The position numbers and the translations under genes were made by a program. Below are positions 21,945 to 34,403 of a DNA stretch of 64,000 nucleotides, in pieces (the stretch's first letter is position 1; every line of letters starts with the position of its first letter). This stretch comes from Rhyacichthys aspro (lineage: Eukaryota; Chordata; Actinopteri; Gobiiformes; Rhyacichthyidae). The notes beneath the pieces are model-generated. The model was not told the origin of the DNA. It saw nothing but the letters and a program-made list of their open reading frames with translations, and searched no databases. Location of the stretch: the NCBI GenBank assembly GCA_036850595.1, contig CM072158.1:21572578-21636577 (forward strand), given 5' to 3'.

Positions 21945-23037
21945 GTAATAAAAGTTCAGTGCTCAATATTACACCACTGGTTAAAGGTGGAATAGAAGAT
22001 GTTTGCGAACATTCAGACAGCAGCGACTGTTACCCAGTTTTTGAAAAATGCGCATGCGCAAGACGAGCCGACTTCTTTCACAGTTCTTTCCGAGATCCGC
22101 CTCCAAAACAACACGCACGCGCCAGAGACTAACAGACAGCGCTTCACAGCTGACTGGCCCCGATTCTCTCCATACAATGTCACAAACGCAGGTTTCTGTC
22201 CATTGATTGTTAGAAAATTGAAATAGAGTAGCCCTGCCTGTAACGTTTTACAATAATAAGAAATAACTTCTAACTTCTGCCCACCAAAAAGAATAGCGAT
22301 CAAACATTACATGTGTCTAACAATATACAGTGACAAAACACCAGATAATACTCCCAACTAGCAGTTTTTAATATGACAACCAAACATTGAGCCTAAAACT
22401 TACCTGTCGAGCAGCTTATTCCTCACTGTGCCTTCAGCGCTCGCTATCGCTCAAACGATGCACCAAGAACAACTCTGGTTTTGTTTCTTTCATCTGCCAT
22501 CTTTTTCCTTTTCGCAGCCACCTCAAACATAGTCTTTCTTTTACAGTTACCTTCATCAGTGTTCTTCGCAGCCATTGTGTAAAACCTTGCTAATGACAAA
22601 AAATATTAACTAGATATAAATGTAGCCTGAAGCTAACGAGGAGTAGCTAGATGAACAAACTAAAGCTAACGGATGGAGCTAACGTTAGTTAAACAGACTG
22701 TCCCCCCCTATCTACACAAATAAATAAAGAGAAAAAGAAAAAACGGAAATAAATGACTATGTGGTCCTGACAATGGAGCTGCACGAAGGAGCAGTCTGTG
22801 CCTGACAGTGAAGCTGCACAGTGAGGCTGTTCAACGGTAGCAACGCAAAAGCAGCTGTAAACAGAATACGTGAAGGCGCACGCTTCCGCCCTCACGTAGC
22901 AGGAGTGATTGACAGGCTGATTGACCAATAGAACACGCGATGAGAGCGTTTTTGATTGGTTAATGTTTTTAAGGCACCACCACTTCCACAATTGACATAT
23001 AATAAATTTTATTTTTCAAGACCTCTTATTTTCCGAT

Positions 23038-23042
23038 GTCTT
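23038..23042. repeat. 5-bp target site duplication of the gypsy element, left copy
   Basis: GTCTT, repeated exactly at 27535-27539. Confidence 0.9.
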
Positions 23043-23161
23043 TGTAGTAGTAGCTATTAGGACTACTGTTCCCACAATGCCTGGCACTGTATTGACTTCC
23101 GGATATACAGTAAACACGTTGCTTGAGAAGAGTCTGCTGAGTCCCGTTTCCTCATTATACA
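23043..23161 (+). repeat. 5' LTR (119 bp)
   Basis: Begins TGTAGTAGTAGC and ends TCATTATACA, with the canonical TG...CA ends. The length is unusually small for a gypsy LTR. No AATAAA signal is obvious within it. Confidence 0.95.
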
Positions 23162-23178
23162 TGGTGTCAGAAGTGGCG
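23162..23178 (+). promoter_or_regulatory. Primer-binding site
   Basis: TGGTGTCAGAAGTGGCG starts directly after the LTR; the leading TGG pairs with the CCA end of a tRNA primer. The tRNA species was not determined. Confidence 0.7.
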
Positions 23179-23353
23179 AACTGCAAATCTCCGTGGTATT
23201 TTCAAGTGCAGTTAACTGGCGAAAAAAAAAAAAAAAAAGTTTTGCGCAAGTTTAAATCGAAAATTACCAGCGACAGCGGATTTCTCCAGCGCTAGCTGCT
23301 AGTTGCTAGCTGCGGTTGTGTGAGCGTTGCTAGGATACGGCCCCACTTGGCAC

Positions 23354-23818
23354 ATGTCGGTGGAGGGAGAAGTGCAGAGAGACGACGCATCGGAAAGTTC
23401 GGATCCTGAACGTGAGGAAACCAGGGATTTGACCGCACAGATGGCGACGACGGTGCAAATAGCCCCTCCAGAGCCCTTCGATTTTTCATGTCCTGCAGAA
23501 TGGCCAAAGTGGATCAGAAGATTTGAAAGGTTTCGTATTGCAACAGCTCTAGACGGAAAAACGGAGGAATATCAGGTGAATTCACTCCTGTATGCAATGG
23601 GGGACACTGCAGATGATGTTTTAGCAGTTTTACCATTGACTGCTGAGGACAAAAAGAAATATCAAGATGTCAAAGCAGCGTTTGAACAGCACTACATAGG
23701 AAAACATAATGTCATATTTGAGAGAGCACAGTTTAATTCCAGACGACAACAGGACGGGGAAAGTGCAGAATCATTTATCACAGCTGTGCATAAACTGGCA
23801 GAAAACTGTGGATTCTGA
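23354..23818 (+). pseudogene. Gypsy gag, N-terminal part, ended by TGA
   Basis: The first plausible ATG is at 23354 (MSVEGEVQ); another at 23441 (MATTVQIAPPEPFDF) lies closer to the conserved capsid start. Capsid-like signatures follow: FSCPAEWPKWIRRFERF and SLLYAMGDTADDVL, then FNSRRQQDGESAESFI. The frame stops at TGA (23816-23818) after AENCGF and resumes in the same frame with VLKEELIRDRIVVG. A glycine codon is usual at this position in relatives, so a point mutation is the simplest explanation; programmed read-through is possible but unsupported. Confidence 0.85.
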
Positions 23819-26494
23819 GTGCTTAAGGAGGAACTCATAAGAGACAGAATTGTAGTGGGTATAAAGGACAAACGACTGTCTGAACAGTTACAAATGGACT
23901 CAGAATTAACACTTGCAAAAGCCATACAAAAAGTCAGGCAGAGTGAAACTGTGAAGAAACAACAAACAATATTACACAGCAGCTCTGCAGTGGACCTAAC
24001 AATGAACATGGATGCAATAAGGACAAATAGGAAAAAAGGAAAGGCATGGACATGGCAACAGTCAAAGAAGGGACAAAAGCCAATCAAGCAGAGCATAAAA
24101 GAGTGTGGCCGTTGTGGTCAAAAGACGATTCACTCATGGAAAGACTGCCCAGCTAGGGACATACAGTGTAGAAAATGTCAGAAAAAGGGGCATTTTGCTG
24201 TAGTTTGTCGCAACAGCGGAGCAGCAGAGTTACGTGAAGTCACAGAAAACCAGGATGACACAGACAATGAGGGATGTGTGTTCCTGGGAGAAATAGGGAC
24301 AGAGAGGTCAGAGCCCTGGGTGGAAAAAGTCATTTTAAATGGGGAAAAAGTAGAGTTTAAACTCGATACAGGGGCAGACGTTACGTCTATTCCTGAGAGA
24401 CTGTACAAACCTGAGAGAGATGGTAAGCTGCAAAAACCCAAAAGGAAACTACTAGGGCCAGCCAGTTACCCGCTCACAGTGACAGGCAGCTTTGGAGCAC
24501 AGTTGGTAGCGAAGGGACGCAGTACATCACAGGATGTTTACATTGTGTCAGGTTTAGTACAGCCGCTGTTAAGCAGACCAGCTTGTGAGGCCTTGGGACT
24601 AGTGCACAGAGTGGACACAGTCAGGGAAACTGAGATAGATTTCAGAGCAGCTTACCCAGATGTGTTTCAGGGTTTAGGCAAACTGAAAGAGCCTTACCAT
24701 ATAGAGTTGGAACAGGGGGCCATACCTGTTGCTCTTTTGGCCCCAAGACGGGTTCCCCTCCCCCTTAGAGATGCAGTGCGTGCAGAATTGAACAGAATGG
24801 AAGGTTTGGGGGTTATTTCAAAAGTGACTGAGCCTACAGCATGGTGTTCAGGCATAGTTGTCGTCCCCAGACCAGCCAGAAAGCCACCCAGAATATGTGT
24901 AGATCTTACACCCTTAAATACAGCAGTAAAAAGGGAACGGCATATTCTCCCAGCGGTGGATCAGACATTAGCTATGATGACAGATGCTAAAGTGTTCACG
25001 AAGCTGGACGCCCGTTCTGGATTCTGGCAAATACCTCTCACACCAGAGTCACGATCCCTCACAACCTTCATCACACCTTTTGGAAGGTATCAGTTTAACC
25101 GACTTCCATTCGGCATAGCATCGGCGCCTGAGCATTTTCAGAGGAGAATGTCGCAGATGCTAGAGGTCTTTGATGGAGTAATCTGTCAGGCAGATGATGT
25201 TCTTGTCTATGGCAGAGACAGGCAGGAGCACGACCAGAGACTGCACCAGGTGCTTCGAAAGTTTCAAGAGGAAGGTCTCACGCTTAACGAGAAGTGTGAG
25301 TTTGCAAAGTCAGAGATAATGTTTGTGGGACACAAAGTTTCAGCTAAAGGCATCGAGCCTGACCCAAACAAGGTAAAGGCAATTCAGCAGCTGCCTCAGC
25401 CCAAGTGTGTGGAAGACCTGCGACGTCTCATGGGCATGGCTAACTATCTCGCCAAGTTTCTGCCACAGTTAGCCACGATAACCACACCATTAAAAGAGCT
25501 GCAGAAAGAGAGAAACGAGTGGATTTGGGCAGAGCCACAGGAGAAAGCTTTTCAGACACTAAAAGACATACTAAGCTCTCCTGAAGTGCTGGCTCAGTAT
25601 TCCAATACAGCAGACACAAGAGTTGCTGCAGATGCGTCGCCATACGGCATTGGAGCCGTGCTCACTCAGAAACAATCTGATGGTTTGTGGCGGCCAGTTA
25701 CATACATTTCGCGAGGACTCACAGACACTGAGAGGCGCTATGGACAAATCGAAAAAGAGGCACTTGCGGCGACGTGGGCATGTGAAAGACTCTCGTCTTA
25801 TCTCTTGGGACTACAGTTCACCCTGATAACTGACCATAAACCCCTGGTCCCTCTTCTGAGCAGAAGAGGCTTGGATGATCTTCCTCCACGTATCTTGAGA
25901 TTTCGTCTTAGATTGCTACGCTTTTCCTTCAAAATTGTCCATGTTCCAGGAAAGAGCCTTGTCACGGCTGATGCCCTTTCCCGAGCTCCACTGAGGGGTC
26001 CACCCTCTGCAGGAGATCTTCAGCTGGAGAAAGAGGTGGGAGTTTTTGTGGACTGTGTTGTATCCTGTCTTCCAGCTACAGAAAAAAGGCTAGAGGAAAT
26101 AAAAGTTGCACAGAAAGATGATGAAGTGTGCAAAAAGGTCATGGATTATTGTCTCGCAGGATGGCCAGAGAAATGCAGCCTGGATCCAGACATCAAAGCA
26201 TACTGGCAACATAGGACGGATTTGCACATCGCTCATGGCCTTCTCTTGAGAGATGACAGACTTGTGATACCAGCCCCTCTGAGGGCAGATGTTCTTCAGC
26301 GTCTGCATGGAGGACATCAGGGGATTTCAAAATGCAGGGCCAGAGCTAAACAGTCAGTATGGTGGCCTGGCATCTCTGTCCAGATAGGCCACATGGTGGA
26401 CAATTGCGAAATATGTCAAAAATACAGGACACAGAACCGTGAACCACTGTTGCCCACTCCAGTTCCGGACCGCCCATGGCAGGGATCTGTTTGA
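23819..26494 (+). pseudogene. Gypsy gag-pro-pol: nucleocapsid, protease, RT, RNase H, N-terminal integrase
   Basis: A single 891-codon frame. In order: end of capsid; two zinc knuckles (CGRCGQKTIHSWKDC and CRKCQKKGHFAVVC, near residues 98-130); aspartic protease with LDTGADVTSIP (near 180); RT with KLDARSGFWQIPL, FNRLPFGIASAPEHF and the catalytic QADDVLVYG (near 460; a residue other than the usual hydrophobic one precedes the Asp pair); RNase H with RVAADASPYGIGAVL and TDHKPLVPLL; integrase zinc-binding region (LHGGHQGISKCRARAK, VDNCEICQKY). It ends in TGA at 26492 after a frameshift close to DRPWQG. Confidence 0.93.
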
Positions 26495-27199
26495 GTGGTC
26501 AAAGAGACAATACCTGTTGATTATTGACTTTTCTCAAGATATATTGAAATAGCTGAACTTAAACACACTTCAGCTGAGGCTACTATCAGAGCCATCAAAG
26601 AGACATTTGCAAGACATGGGACTGCAGAGACTGTTGTGTCAGATAACGGACCGCAGTTTTCTTCTGAGCAGTTCAGACTGTTTGCTAAGGAGTACCAGTT
26701 CACACACATCACGAGCAGCCCCAGGTATCTTCAGGCCAACGGGGAGGCTGAACGTGCTGTTCGCACCATCAAGGATTTGTGGAAAAAGGACAATGATTAC
26801 AGCAGAGCGCTGCTGGCATACAGAGCCACCCCACTAGAACATGGGTTCTCGCCAGCTCAGCTTCTAATGGGAAGAAACCTGCGCACCCCCCTGCCCCAAC
26901 CAACGGCCAAGCTGGATCCTAAGTGGCCGGATTTACAAGCATTTCGAAAAGAGGATGAGGAGAGGAGGAGTGTGCAGGCAAAACACTACAACCGGAGACA
27001 CTGTACTAGACCACTCCCAACACTAACACCTGGACAGAAAGTTTGGATTACTAAAGAAGGGACTACTGGAGCAGTTGTTAGGCCAGCTAGTACCAGATCT
27101 TATGTGGTTGAGACTGATAGAGGTTTCATTAGGAGAAACAGAAGTCATCTTAGACCTACAGGGACTACTACTAGATCTGGTAGTAGTGCAAGCACCTGA
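26495..27199 (+). pseudogene. Gypsy integrase core and C-terminal domain, frameshifted start
   Basis: From about 26495 to 26535 the first catalytic Asp block is readable only in a different frame (YLLIIDF). A second shift restores the frame at FSRYIEIAELKHTS. The long frame from 26636 includes VVSDNGPQFSSEQF (second catalytic Asp) and ANGEAERAVRTIKDLW (catalytic Glu), then the LLAYRATPLEHGFSPAQLLM and PGQKVWI motifs, ending SGSSAST-stop at 27199. Joined to gag-pol only by two frameshifts, so no full integrase is made. Confidence 0.9.
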
Positions 27200-27403
27200 T
27201 TGAATTTGTGAATGATATTTTCGTTCATATAACTAAGAAATAAGGAAGTTTCATATGATGGTTACATTATTAGAACGAAAGTGGTTATGCGTTAATTACA
27301 AATGTATATAATGGAAATGTTGAGAGGTTTCTGGCACACTTAAGTTCATGTGAGCTATTATGTTATTTCATATGTGTTTACATAAGAAAGTATAACGTTA
27401 ACT

Positions 27404-27415
27404 AAAAGGAGGAGG
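27404..27415 (+). promoter_or_regulatory. Polypurine tract
   Basis: AAAAGGAGGAGG ends exactly where the 3' LTR begins; it is the plus-strand primer site. Confidence 0.85.
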
Positions 27416-27534
27416 TGTAGTAGTAGCTATTAGGACTACTGTTCCCACAATGCCTGGCACTGTATTGACTTCCGGATATACAGTAAACACGTTGCTTGAG
27501 AAGAGTCTGCTGAGTCCCGTGTCCTCATTATACA
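27416..27534 (+). repeat. 3' LTR (119 bp)
   Basis: Identical to 23043-23161 except for one base (CCCGTGTCC instead of CCCGTTTCC). Followed by the GTCTT duplication. Confidence 0.95.
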
Positions 27535-27612
27535 GTCTTATATGCAAGTAAAAACAAATTTTTAAAATATAACAAAAAATGTTTACAAAAACATCTTCTA
27601 TTCTACCTTTAA

Positions 27613-28215
27613 ATTGTTAGCAGCTGTTGACTACAGACCCATGAAAGGTTGAGCTAAATCAAGAAAAGAAAACATATAAATGTAAATGCCAAATTTACCT
27701 GTCAACAAGTGCCGTACTCTGCAGCTCAGACACAGAGAAGCATCACTGCTACTGTGTTAGCTTACTTACCGTCAATACTTTTACTTTACTTTCAATACAC
27801 TGCCCAACAGCTACCTTAGGAGTCTCCAGGCAGCATACATTCTCAACTTCAGTAGGCACTGTATGGCCATTTCCACATGTGCACCTATAAACAGAAGCAG
27901 TTAACACGCGCTATGCTACGGGCTACACCATAGAAACATACACATTACTACGATGTACCGTGTTTACTTCAGTCTGTTTCCAGCGGCAGCTATAGCGTGA
28001 CGTCATGAGTGGGCGGAGCCAACACAGAGGAGCTGAGCCTTAAAGTGACAGCGCCAAATCAGACCGTTCACTTTGGACTCATGATGAGAGCTCATCCAAA
28101 CCGCTTGTATATGATAATTGTTGTGTGTTTCATGTTGCAAAACGTGATATGTTAACCTAAATGTATCCAAAATACACTGTATAATGTTCAAAATAGTATA
28201 ATATGGGACCTTTAA
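27613..28215. mobile_element. Right end of another TTAA-type transposon family
   Basis: The segment 28080-28215 ends in ATATGGGACCTTTAA and, inverted, matches 41956-42075 (shared TATACTATTTTGAACATTAT block). TTAA at 28212-28215 is the likely target site. The left end was not found; 27613-28080 holds a GACGTCATGAGTGGGCGGAG block typical of fish transposon debris. Confidence 0.6.
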
Positions 28216-31200
28216 TCCAAAGTTTAAGTGGTGATAGCCCTCTTCGCACCTGCAAGCTGGCCTATCACATGTTGGTCTTACACTGTAAGAATTGCGAGTT
28301 TCCACTGGGTGGTCCCTCTTCTCCTCCCCGCATGCTTCATTGTGGTTTGTGTTAAAGTTGGGCTTCATTGTTGTGCAGCATCTAAGCTATTCTAAATCAT
28401 GGTGTAAAACCAGAGCTGCTGTTAGAGTTTGCTTGTTGTTTTACTTCATGGTAAAATTTGTCTCTATTACATTCCATAGAATGTATAAATAATGGAAGCA
28501 ATGTCTCCATTTGGTCTAATTTGTCCAAATAGTCACCAATAAACAGCGCTTCCATCTTGGATATTTTGACTGAGAGGGCAGCGTCTAAACTGCTCCTGGG
28601 TAGGCTTTTCAAACGTATGGTTCAGTAAACACGCCTCTCATCTCAGAGCCAACCGGAGCTGAACAAGCTAACGGCTAATGACATGCCAATGGCTGCTGCT
28701 GCTAACTGCTGTGGATCAAGCCTCTCACTCTGTTGTCTCTCAGCGCAGGGTAAGTCCACAAACTTTACAACAAAGTTTATTTTAACCCCTGCTGTTACTA
28801 TCAGATCATTATCAGTATTAAAGCGTTTTTATTTATAATATATCATAGTTTTAAGCATGAGCAAATTTTATTTTAGTTTGATAAACCTTTCTAGCTCTGT
28901 TAAAAATTTAAGTGTTTTTTTCATTATATCCTTCATATTTGTTTAAATATCTGTCCCTAATTTGCAACTTTTGTACATTAAGGCTTTAGTATTTGAGGGA
29001 GGCACACTAAAATAATAAAGCCTCGTTCTTATTTCATATGATAATAATAAAACATAAATGTTTAAGCATATAACACATGAAGATATTCAAATAGTAGATT
29101 TATAATGCCTCTATGATCTTTTAGTTCATATAATGCTAAACCCAGGAGCCCTGCAAACTTGCAGCATTTAGAAAGACCTGTATTTTCCATTTACACATAA
29201 ACTATAGATAAAGCAATACTCAGATCCACTTTTAATGTCTATTTCTTAAGTTAAGTAGCATACAAGTATTTAGTAACAAGTATAATCTCAGAGTTACTTA
29301 CTGTGCGGAAACAGCTTTGTATTTCTACTGTGTTTTATTGGCTAAACATTAATTACTGTATTTTGTTTTTGTCCATGTCTGTGTGAAAGAAAGAGCAGTG
29401 CTGGACAACTGTGTACCACTGTGGAGCAGTTACATGAAGATTAGACTGGTGTCAAACCTGTGACAAAGAAGAACATGGACCAGCTTCACCTGCAGCACAC
29501 TGAAAACACAACTTTACTTATGTGTTTAAGAGCTGCCTGAAAGTGTTTTAAAATTATCTTAAATGAGAACCCTAAATAAACGTAAGGATTTTATCCTCAG
29601 GCCGCAATCAAGAAGTCGTGTGAAAAATAAGTGCAATAAAATGAAAAATAAGACCGTGAATTTTTCATTTTTAATTGACTGCAAACTGTGACAGCACATG
29701 TTGAAAGTAGGGTAAAAAAAAAAAAAGTATTATAATATATAGTACATTAAGATAGCATTTCTGTAATGCACACAAACAAATGCTTGTTATTCTATGTTGT
29801 GTAAAATGTCTATAATGAAACAGAAGATGAAAGTTGAAATGGCAGGAGTCCAGTCTTCAACATGCACTGGTGAAGTTTATCTGAATCACCTCCTTCAGGA
29901 AACAGACAAGTCAGTGAAATACAATGTGAAATGCAGTTCAACAATGGCCACAATTATACTGATTGGTTTATTTTAAGAAATAATAATTAGTAACATTAAT
30001 ATAGATTCAAGTCAGTCTTTTCTGTGATTATAGGATTGCTGTATAGCGATATAAAACCTAAACTTTTTTTGCCTTAAAATAATAAGATTTAAATCTGCAT
30101 GAGGGAGTAAAGCAAAAAGACTGGAGCCAAGCTTCTTGGACGGTCTGTCGATGAAGGGCACATAATACTACAAAAAATAACTCAGTAGTTGTATGCAAAA
30201 CTTCTCTGAGGAGAAAAAAATGACACAGCTACCAACGAGAAGCTAGCGTTAGCATCGTACAGGCTAGCGGCCACCATGGCCTATGCAAAATGACACCCTG
30301 TCAATCAAAGTAGCCACTCGCTTAATTATGCATAACTGTAAAGTGAAACTGAGGGCAAACCAAAGAATTAAAAAAAAACAACACTCCCCCCAGAGTTGTC
30401 ATGTAACAATAACTTAAGCGCTAGAGACCAAAACCATCTTTTTTACCAGGCTGTAAATGAGTTTTTTACACTTCTAAAGTCGCAAATTGGGTTTTACAGT
30501 ATAATTCTTCTTTTGGAGCCTGCCCCCTGGTGGAGGTATATCGATGTATGGTGGCGCCCTTACGTGAGGACTCTTTATGAGGGCGTGTCTGAGCGGCTTG
30601 TTACGTTCATTTGGTGTGTCAGCATCAAGCTAACTGGCTAATTGTTTTTTGCGTCTCGTGTTCTGCTTTGGAGAAAGCCATGGCTTCATTGATAAGTCAT
30701 GGCCTTCCCTACAGCTGCACATGTGATGCTTAAAACAGAGTAATCCCCGATTTACACAGCGAGCTATCATAAAATGTCGTGCCAGTGAAGACATTTTACT
30801 GCTTTATTGCTTTCTGCTCAAAAGCGTCAATTTACACCAAGGATATCAGAGTTGTTTATGCTACACTGGATGTGTGGATCTTCCCCTATGTTTTGTCAAC
30901 TTTATTATATTCTCACTTCTTCACAAAATTATCAACTAATTTATCCCAGATTATGTTTGTTGTTGTTACACTTATACTACATCTACTTCAAAATATAACT
31001 GTTAATTTATAGCAGGCAATAGGCACTTAATTGTGGCAGAACCAGAAAAAGAGAATGTTAGAGCTGCATAGATGAGCTGAAGTCACTAAAAACACTGCTT
31101 TACAGCAGCATGTCAGAGTAGGTATGCACTGACTGAGTATATGAGGGCCATAACTGGAATACACTAATTTTGAGATTTGTACAATAGAGATGTAAAGACA

Positions 31201-31990
31201 TGTATTTGTTTTTTTCTTGAAGGCTTGAGTCTATTAAACGCATTTTCTTTTTATTTAATGTCCATATTTTATTGTTTAATATCTGTGTTTTGAATCAGGA
31301 AAAATATATGAACAGCATTACTAATACTCCATTTAAACATATCAGCTAAAATAAGTTGTTTTTGGTTTAGTTACCCTTTAATGTTACTAACTAAACACCT
31401 GCTAAGGCCAACGTTGAGCATTACATAAACTGTGGTCAAGGCTCCTTTAATATTATGATTATTCAGCTGCCCTCAAAAGTATTGTGTAATTTGCATTCAG
31501 TCCAATCCTTTAAAGACAAAGGTGCAATGTGAGTGACAGCATGAATGTAAGTATGATTGTCAACTTGACAGCTGCAGAATGGACATGTCTGTTTGACACT
31601 ATAAAAACCTGGGTGACTCTTTTAGTGTGCAAAAAAGAGCAAGGTAGCCGATGTATAACACACTGTAAAAACGAAAAATTTCAAGGCAACTTACGGCACT
31701 GGATTTTGGATTATTGAGGCCCAACTCAAATTTCAAGGTTTTGGGGCCAACTAAAATTCCCAAGTTTTGAACAAAACAAAACGCTGTTCTACCAACTTAT
31801 TATCTTTTGTTCACTTAGTTTATGTTTCATGTGTCTCAAAACTAAACTTAAAGTTTTAAATTCTAAACACTACTGTGCTAACTTACTACCTATGGCTTAG
31901 TTACTATACCTTTGATATAAATAAAAACTTTAAAAAATGAATTTAAAAAGAAAGGCATACACCAGTTGTGCTCTTGTAATTACATGTTTA
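28216..31990. other. No gene seen
   Basis: AT-rich sequence with scattered motifs that look like short transposon debris (GCTAGCGTTAGC near 30243, GGAGCCTGCCCCCTGGTGG near 30515). Short open frames at 28397-28612 (minus), 29794-29976 and 30779-31012 have no recognisable similarity or convincing splice context. A-run at about 29715-29727. Confidence 0.45.
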
Positions 31991-31994
31991 TTTT

Positions 31995-32290
31995 TAAGTA
32001 GGGCTGGGAAAATCAGCACGTTAACTTTTTGCGTTAATTTTTTCTGTTCAGTGCATAAAAAAAGAAAAAACTAACACAATCGTTAATTTGACGTAACGTC
32101 CACCTCCACACCGCTGCACCTCATTTCCGTTTCATGTGGCTAAAGCGGCTGCATACTCGAGCTAGCGATGGAAAATAAAAAAGACACACTGCTAAATGGA
32201 CAATTGTGCTTTAAGAGATTACCGGATAGCTCCCTGTACTGGAACTGAACTGGAATTTCATGCTACAAGTTCCTGTGTAATGCAATGTAT
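31995..32290 (+). pseudogene. hAT transposon 5' region with ZBED-like start
   Basis: The left part (TAGGGCTGGG...TTAACTTTTTGCGTTAATTT) has the style of hAT termini of the TTAACGCGTTAA group. An ATG at 32168 opens MENKKDTLLNGQFCFKRLPD, which resembles the segment preceding the BED zinc finger of ZBED-like hAT transposases. The frame then breaks before the finger. Right end not found. Confidence 0.45.
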
Positions 32291-32399
32291 AAAGATATTC
32301 TCTTTATACAGTGTTTTTAACTTGAAACTCCTAATACTAATACTAATATAAAGAGAATACACCCAAGCTTGTTCAAAGACACTTCCCGGGATGATCAGT

Positions 32400-33039
32400 T
32401 AGATATAGAGCAACAGTCTTCTTAGAGCCCTGAGCCAGTTGAGCCGCCCACCACAAGATTCTCCTCCTTCGAGGATGGACAATACGCCTACATACTACAA
32501 TAGTGGCGGTAGGGCAGTCAGACGCCCTGCCAGATACAAAGAATGAGCACATAGACTGTTTATGTGGCTAGTCTATGATGCCTTTGATATATTCTGTTCA
32601 CGTTTGTGTTCTAACATGATCATAACTGGGAAAAGGAAGGAAAATATGTTCAGTTGACATGTTTCAGGAATTTTTAAATGTTTACAATTTCCATTACTGG
32701 GTAATATTGAACAAAGTGATCACTAATGAGCAATAGAAACAAGCTTTGCTGTAATTTTGAATACATACATTGACAAGTGATTAGTTCATAGACTCAAGTT
32801 GTGCACTAAATTTGAAGTAACTGGGTCATGAGTCATTTGCTCTCATCTTGGAAAAGAGGGATGTGGTGTACTGCATTGAGCAGCAAGTGCTGACTGTCAT
32901 TGTTCTTATTACTTCAACCACTAGGCGGTGCAGTTGTGTTCCATGAAATGTCTGTGTGAAGCTACAGTAAAGACCGGACCTAAACTACAGCCTCGTCTCA
33001 GAGTGAATTTATTAGCTATAAGAGCATATTAGTAACACA
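32400..33039 (+). mobile_element. 3' end of a Ty3/gypsy element with LTR
   Basis: SGGRAVRRPARYKE-stop (stop at 32544) matches the usual end of a gypsy pol C-terminus. A purine run (GAAAAGAGGGA, 32851-32861) precedes a 178-bp LTR candidate, 32862-33039, beginning TGTGGTGTAC and ending AGTAACACA. No second LTR copy was found, so borders rest on the TG..CA ends and the purine tract. The rest of the element is missing. Confidence 0.5.
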
Positions 33040-33506
33040 CAGTAATACTACAATAGTATACAGCATAAAGCTCAAGCACTAGCCGCCTAGCAGCGTAACG
33101 TTTATAGAGAACAATGTTGCTGATTCTGACAGCAGTCTCCCCGTAAAGGAATGAGAAGCTGAGTGAGGAGTGCTATGTCCGGATGCGTGAGCAATCGTGT
33201 CTGTGGCTCTTGGACATAGACGGTAGACGCTGCTCTGCCCGATCACGGCTTACACCCACCCTCTAGTACTGTTAGCTAACATTGAGCTTACACAATGAAT
33301 AAAGTACATTTTATTAAAACAAAAATCATGATTTTAAAGTCATTTTTATTGTAATCAGAAAGTGTAAAAACTGCCTTTTTTCCCTCACTATGCAGTTTTG
33401 CCAACTCTGCGGTTTTCCCACTGAATTGGGCTACATTTAACCACTTGCCGACCAATATTAAAAATTGTACTAGGATCATGAAACAGATTGAGCACACTTT
33501 TGCAAG
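33040..33506. other. No gene seen
   Basis: Short unassigned stretch between the gypsy 3' LTR and the outer hAT element. A 69-codon minus-strand open frame at 33288-33497 has no recognisable similarity. Confidence 0.4.
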
Positions 33507-34403
33507 GTGTAGGGTAGAAGTCGACCAATATGGTTTTTTTAAAGGTCGATGCCAATAAGCACAGCCGATGTTTTTGGGCCGATATAGAGGGACAATTTTC
33601 AGAAATAAATAAAATAAAATAAAAAGTGATGCCTAAAAATGTTAAGAATCATAAAGTTATGCTGAAAAAAATCTCCCTGTACTTTTTGATAGAGTAGCAA
33701 TCAAGAGAGCCTATTTTTTTTAAATTAACTATACTACGTTTATTAAACTTTTAGTGCAAATAAGCAACACAGCATTTTCTCATCAAAAAGTGTTATCATA
33801 ATACATTATCTTTTCACAAAAAAACATAAATTTTAATGGCTTAGATTACTTTCTGTCCCCTCTGCACATTCCTGCTCCATTTTTCCTGCTCCAGTCTACA
33901 GTTTTCCATCTTCCCCGTTTTTCCCGCTCTGCCATCTACTAACCTGTGGCCACAGCTGTTACTCTTTCACAATCAAACCAGTATATATACTTATATATAC
34001 AGTCCAGGCCAAAAATATCGGCACCCCTGCAATTCTGTCAGAAAATGTAACCTTTCTCTCAGAAAACTTCTGCAGTTGCAAATGTTTTGGTACTGATGTT
34101 TTTGTTGTTTTTGTTTGCCCTAGAACAACACAAAAAAACAGAGAAGAAAAGTCAAGTCAATTGCACACAGAACCCAAAAAATGCACTGGCCAAAGTTACA
34201 GGCACCCTTAACTTAATATTTCATAGCACCCCCTTTGAAAAAAATGACAGAAATCAATTGCTTCCTGTAACCATGAATGAGTTTTTTACACCTCACCAAT
34301 GGAATTTTGGACCACTCTTTTTTTGCAAACTGCTCCAGGTCATTCAAATTTGAAGGATGCCTTCTTCCAACAGCGGTTTTAAGATCTCCCCACAGGTGTT
34401 CTA

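Larger units (their letters stand above)
23043..27534 (+). mobile_element. Young Ty3/gypsy LTR retrotransposon, 4.5 kb
   Basis: A complete element with two 119-bp LTRs that differ at a single base (T at about 23149 versus G at about 27522), 5-bp GTCTT target duplications, a primer-binding site, one gag-pol frame, a polypurine tract and no envelope gene. Near-identical LTRs imply recent insertion. The lineage resembles the K02A2.6-like gypsy elements common in fish. It is disabled by a TGA in gag and by frameshifts at the start of the integrase core, so mobility would need another copy's proteins. Confidence 0.93.
21981..27612. mobile_element. DNA transposon with TTAA target sites, interrupted by a gypsy element
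   Basis: TTAA (21981-21984) is followed by AGGTGGAATAGAAGATGTTT. The right end, on the other strand, reads AGGTAGAATAGAAGATGTTT before TTAA (27609-27612): 19 of 20 positions agree. TTAA target sites are typical of piggyBac and Kolobok elements. Removing the gypsy insertion leaves about 1.1 kb with no transposase, so this is a non-autonomous copy. Its left part (22010-22980) carries GC-richer, CpG-containing sequence of unknown role. Confidence 0.75.
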
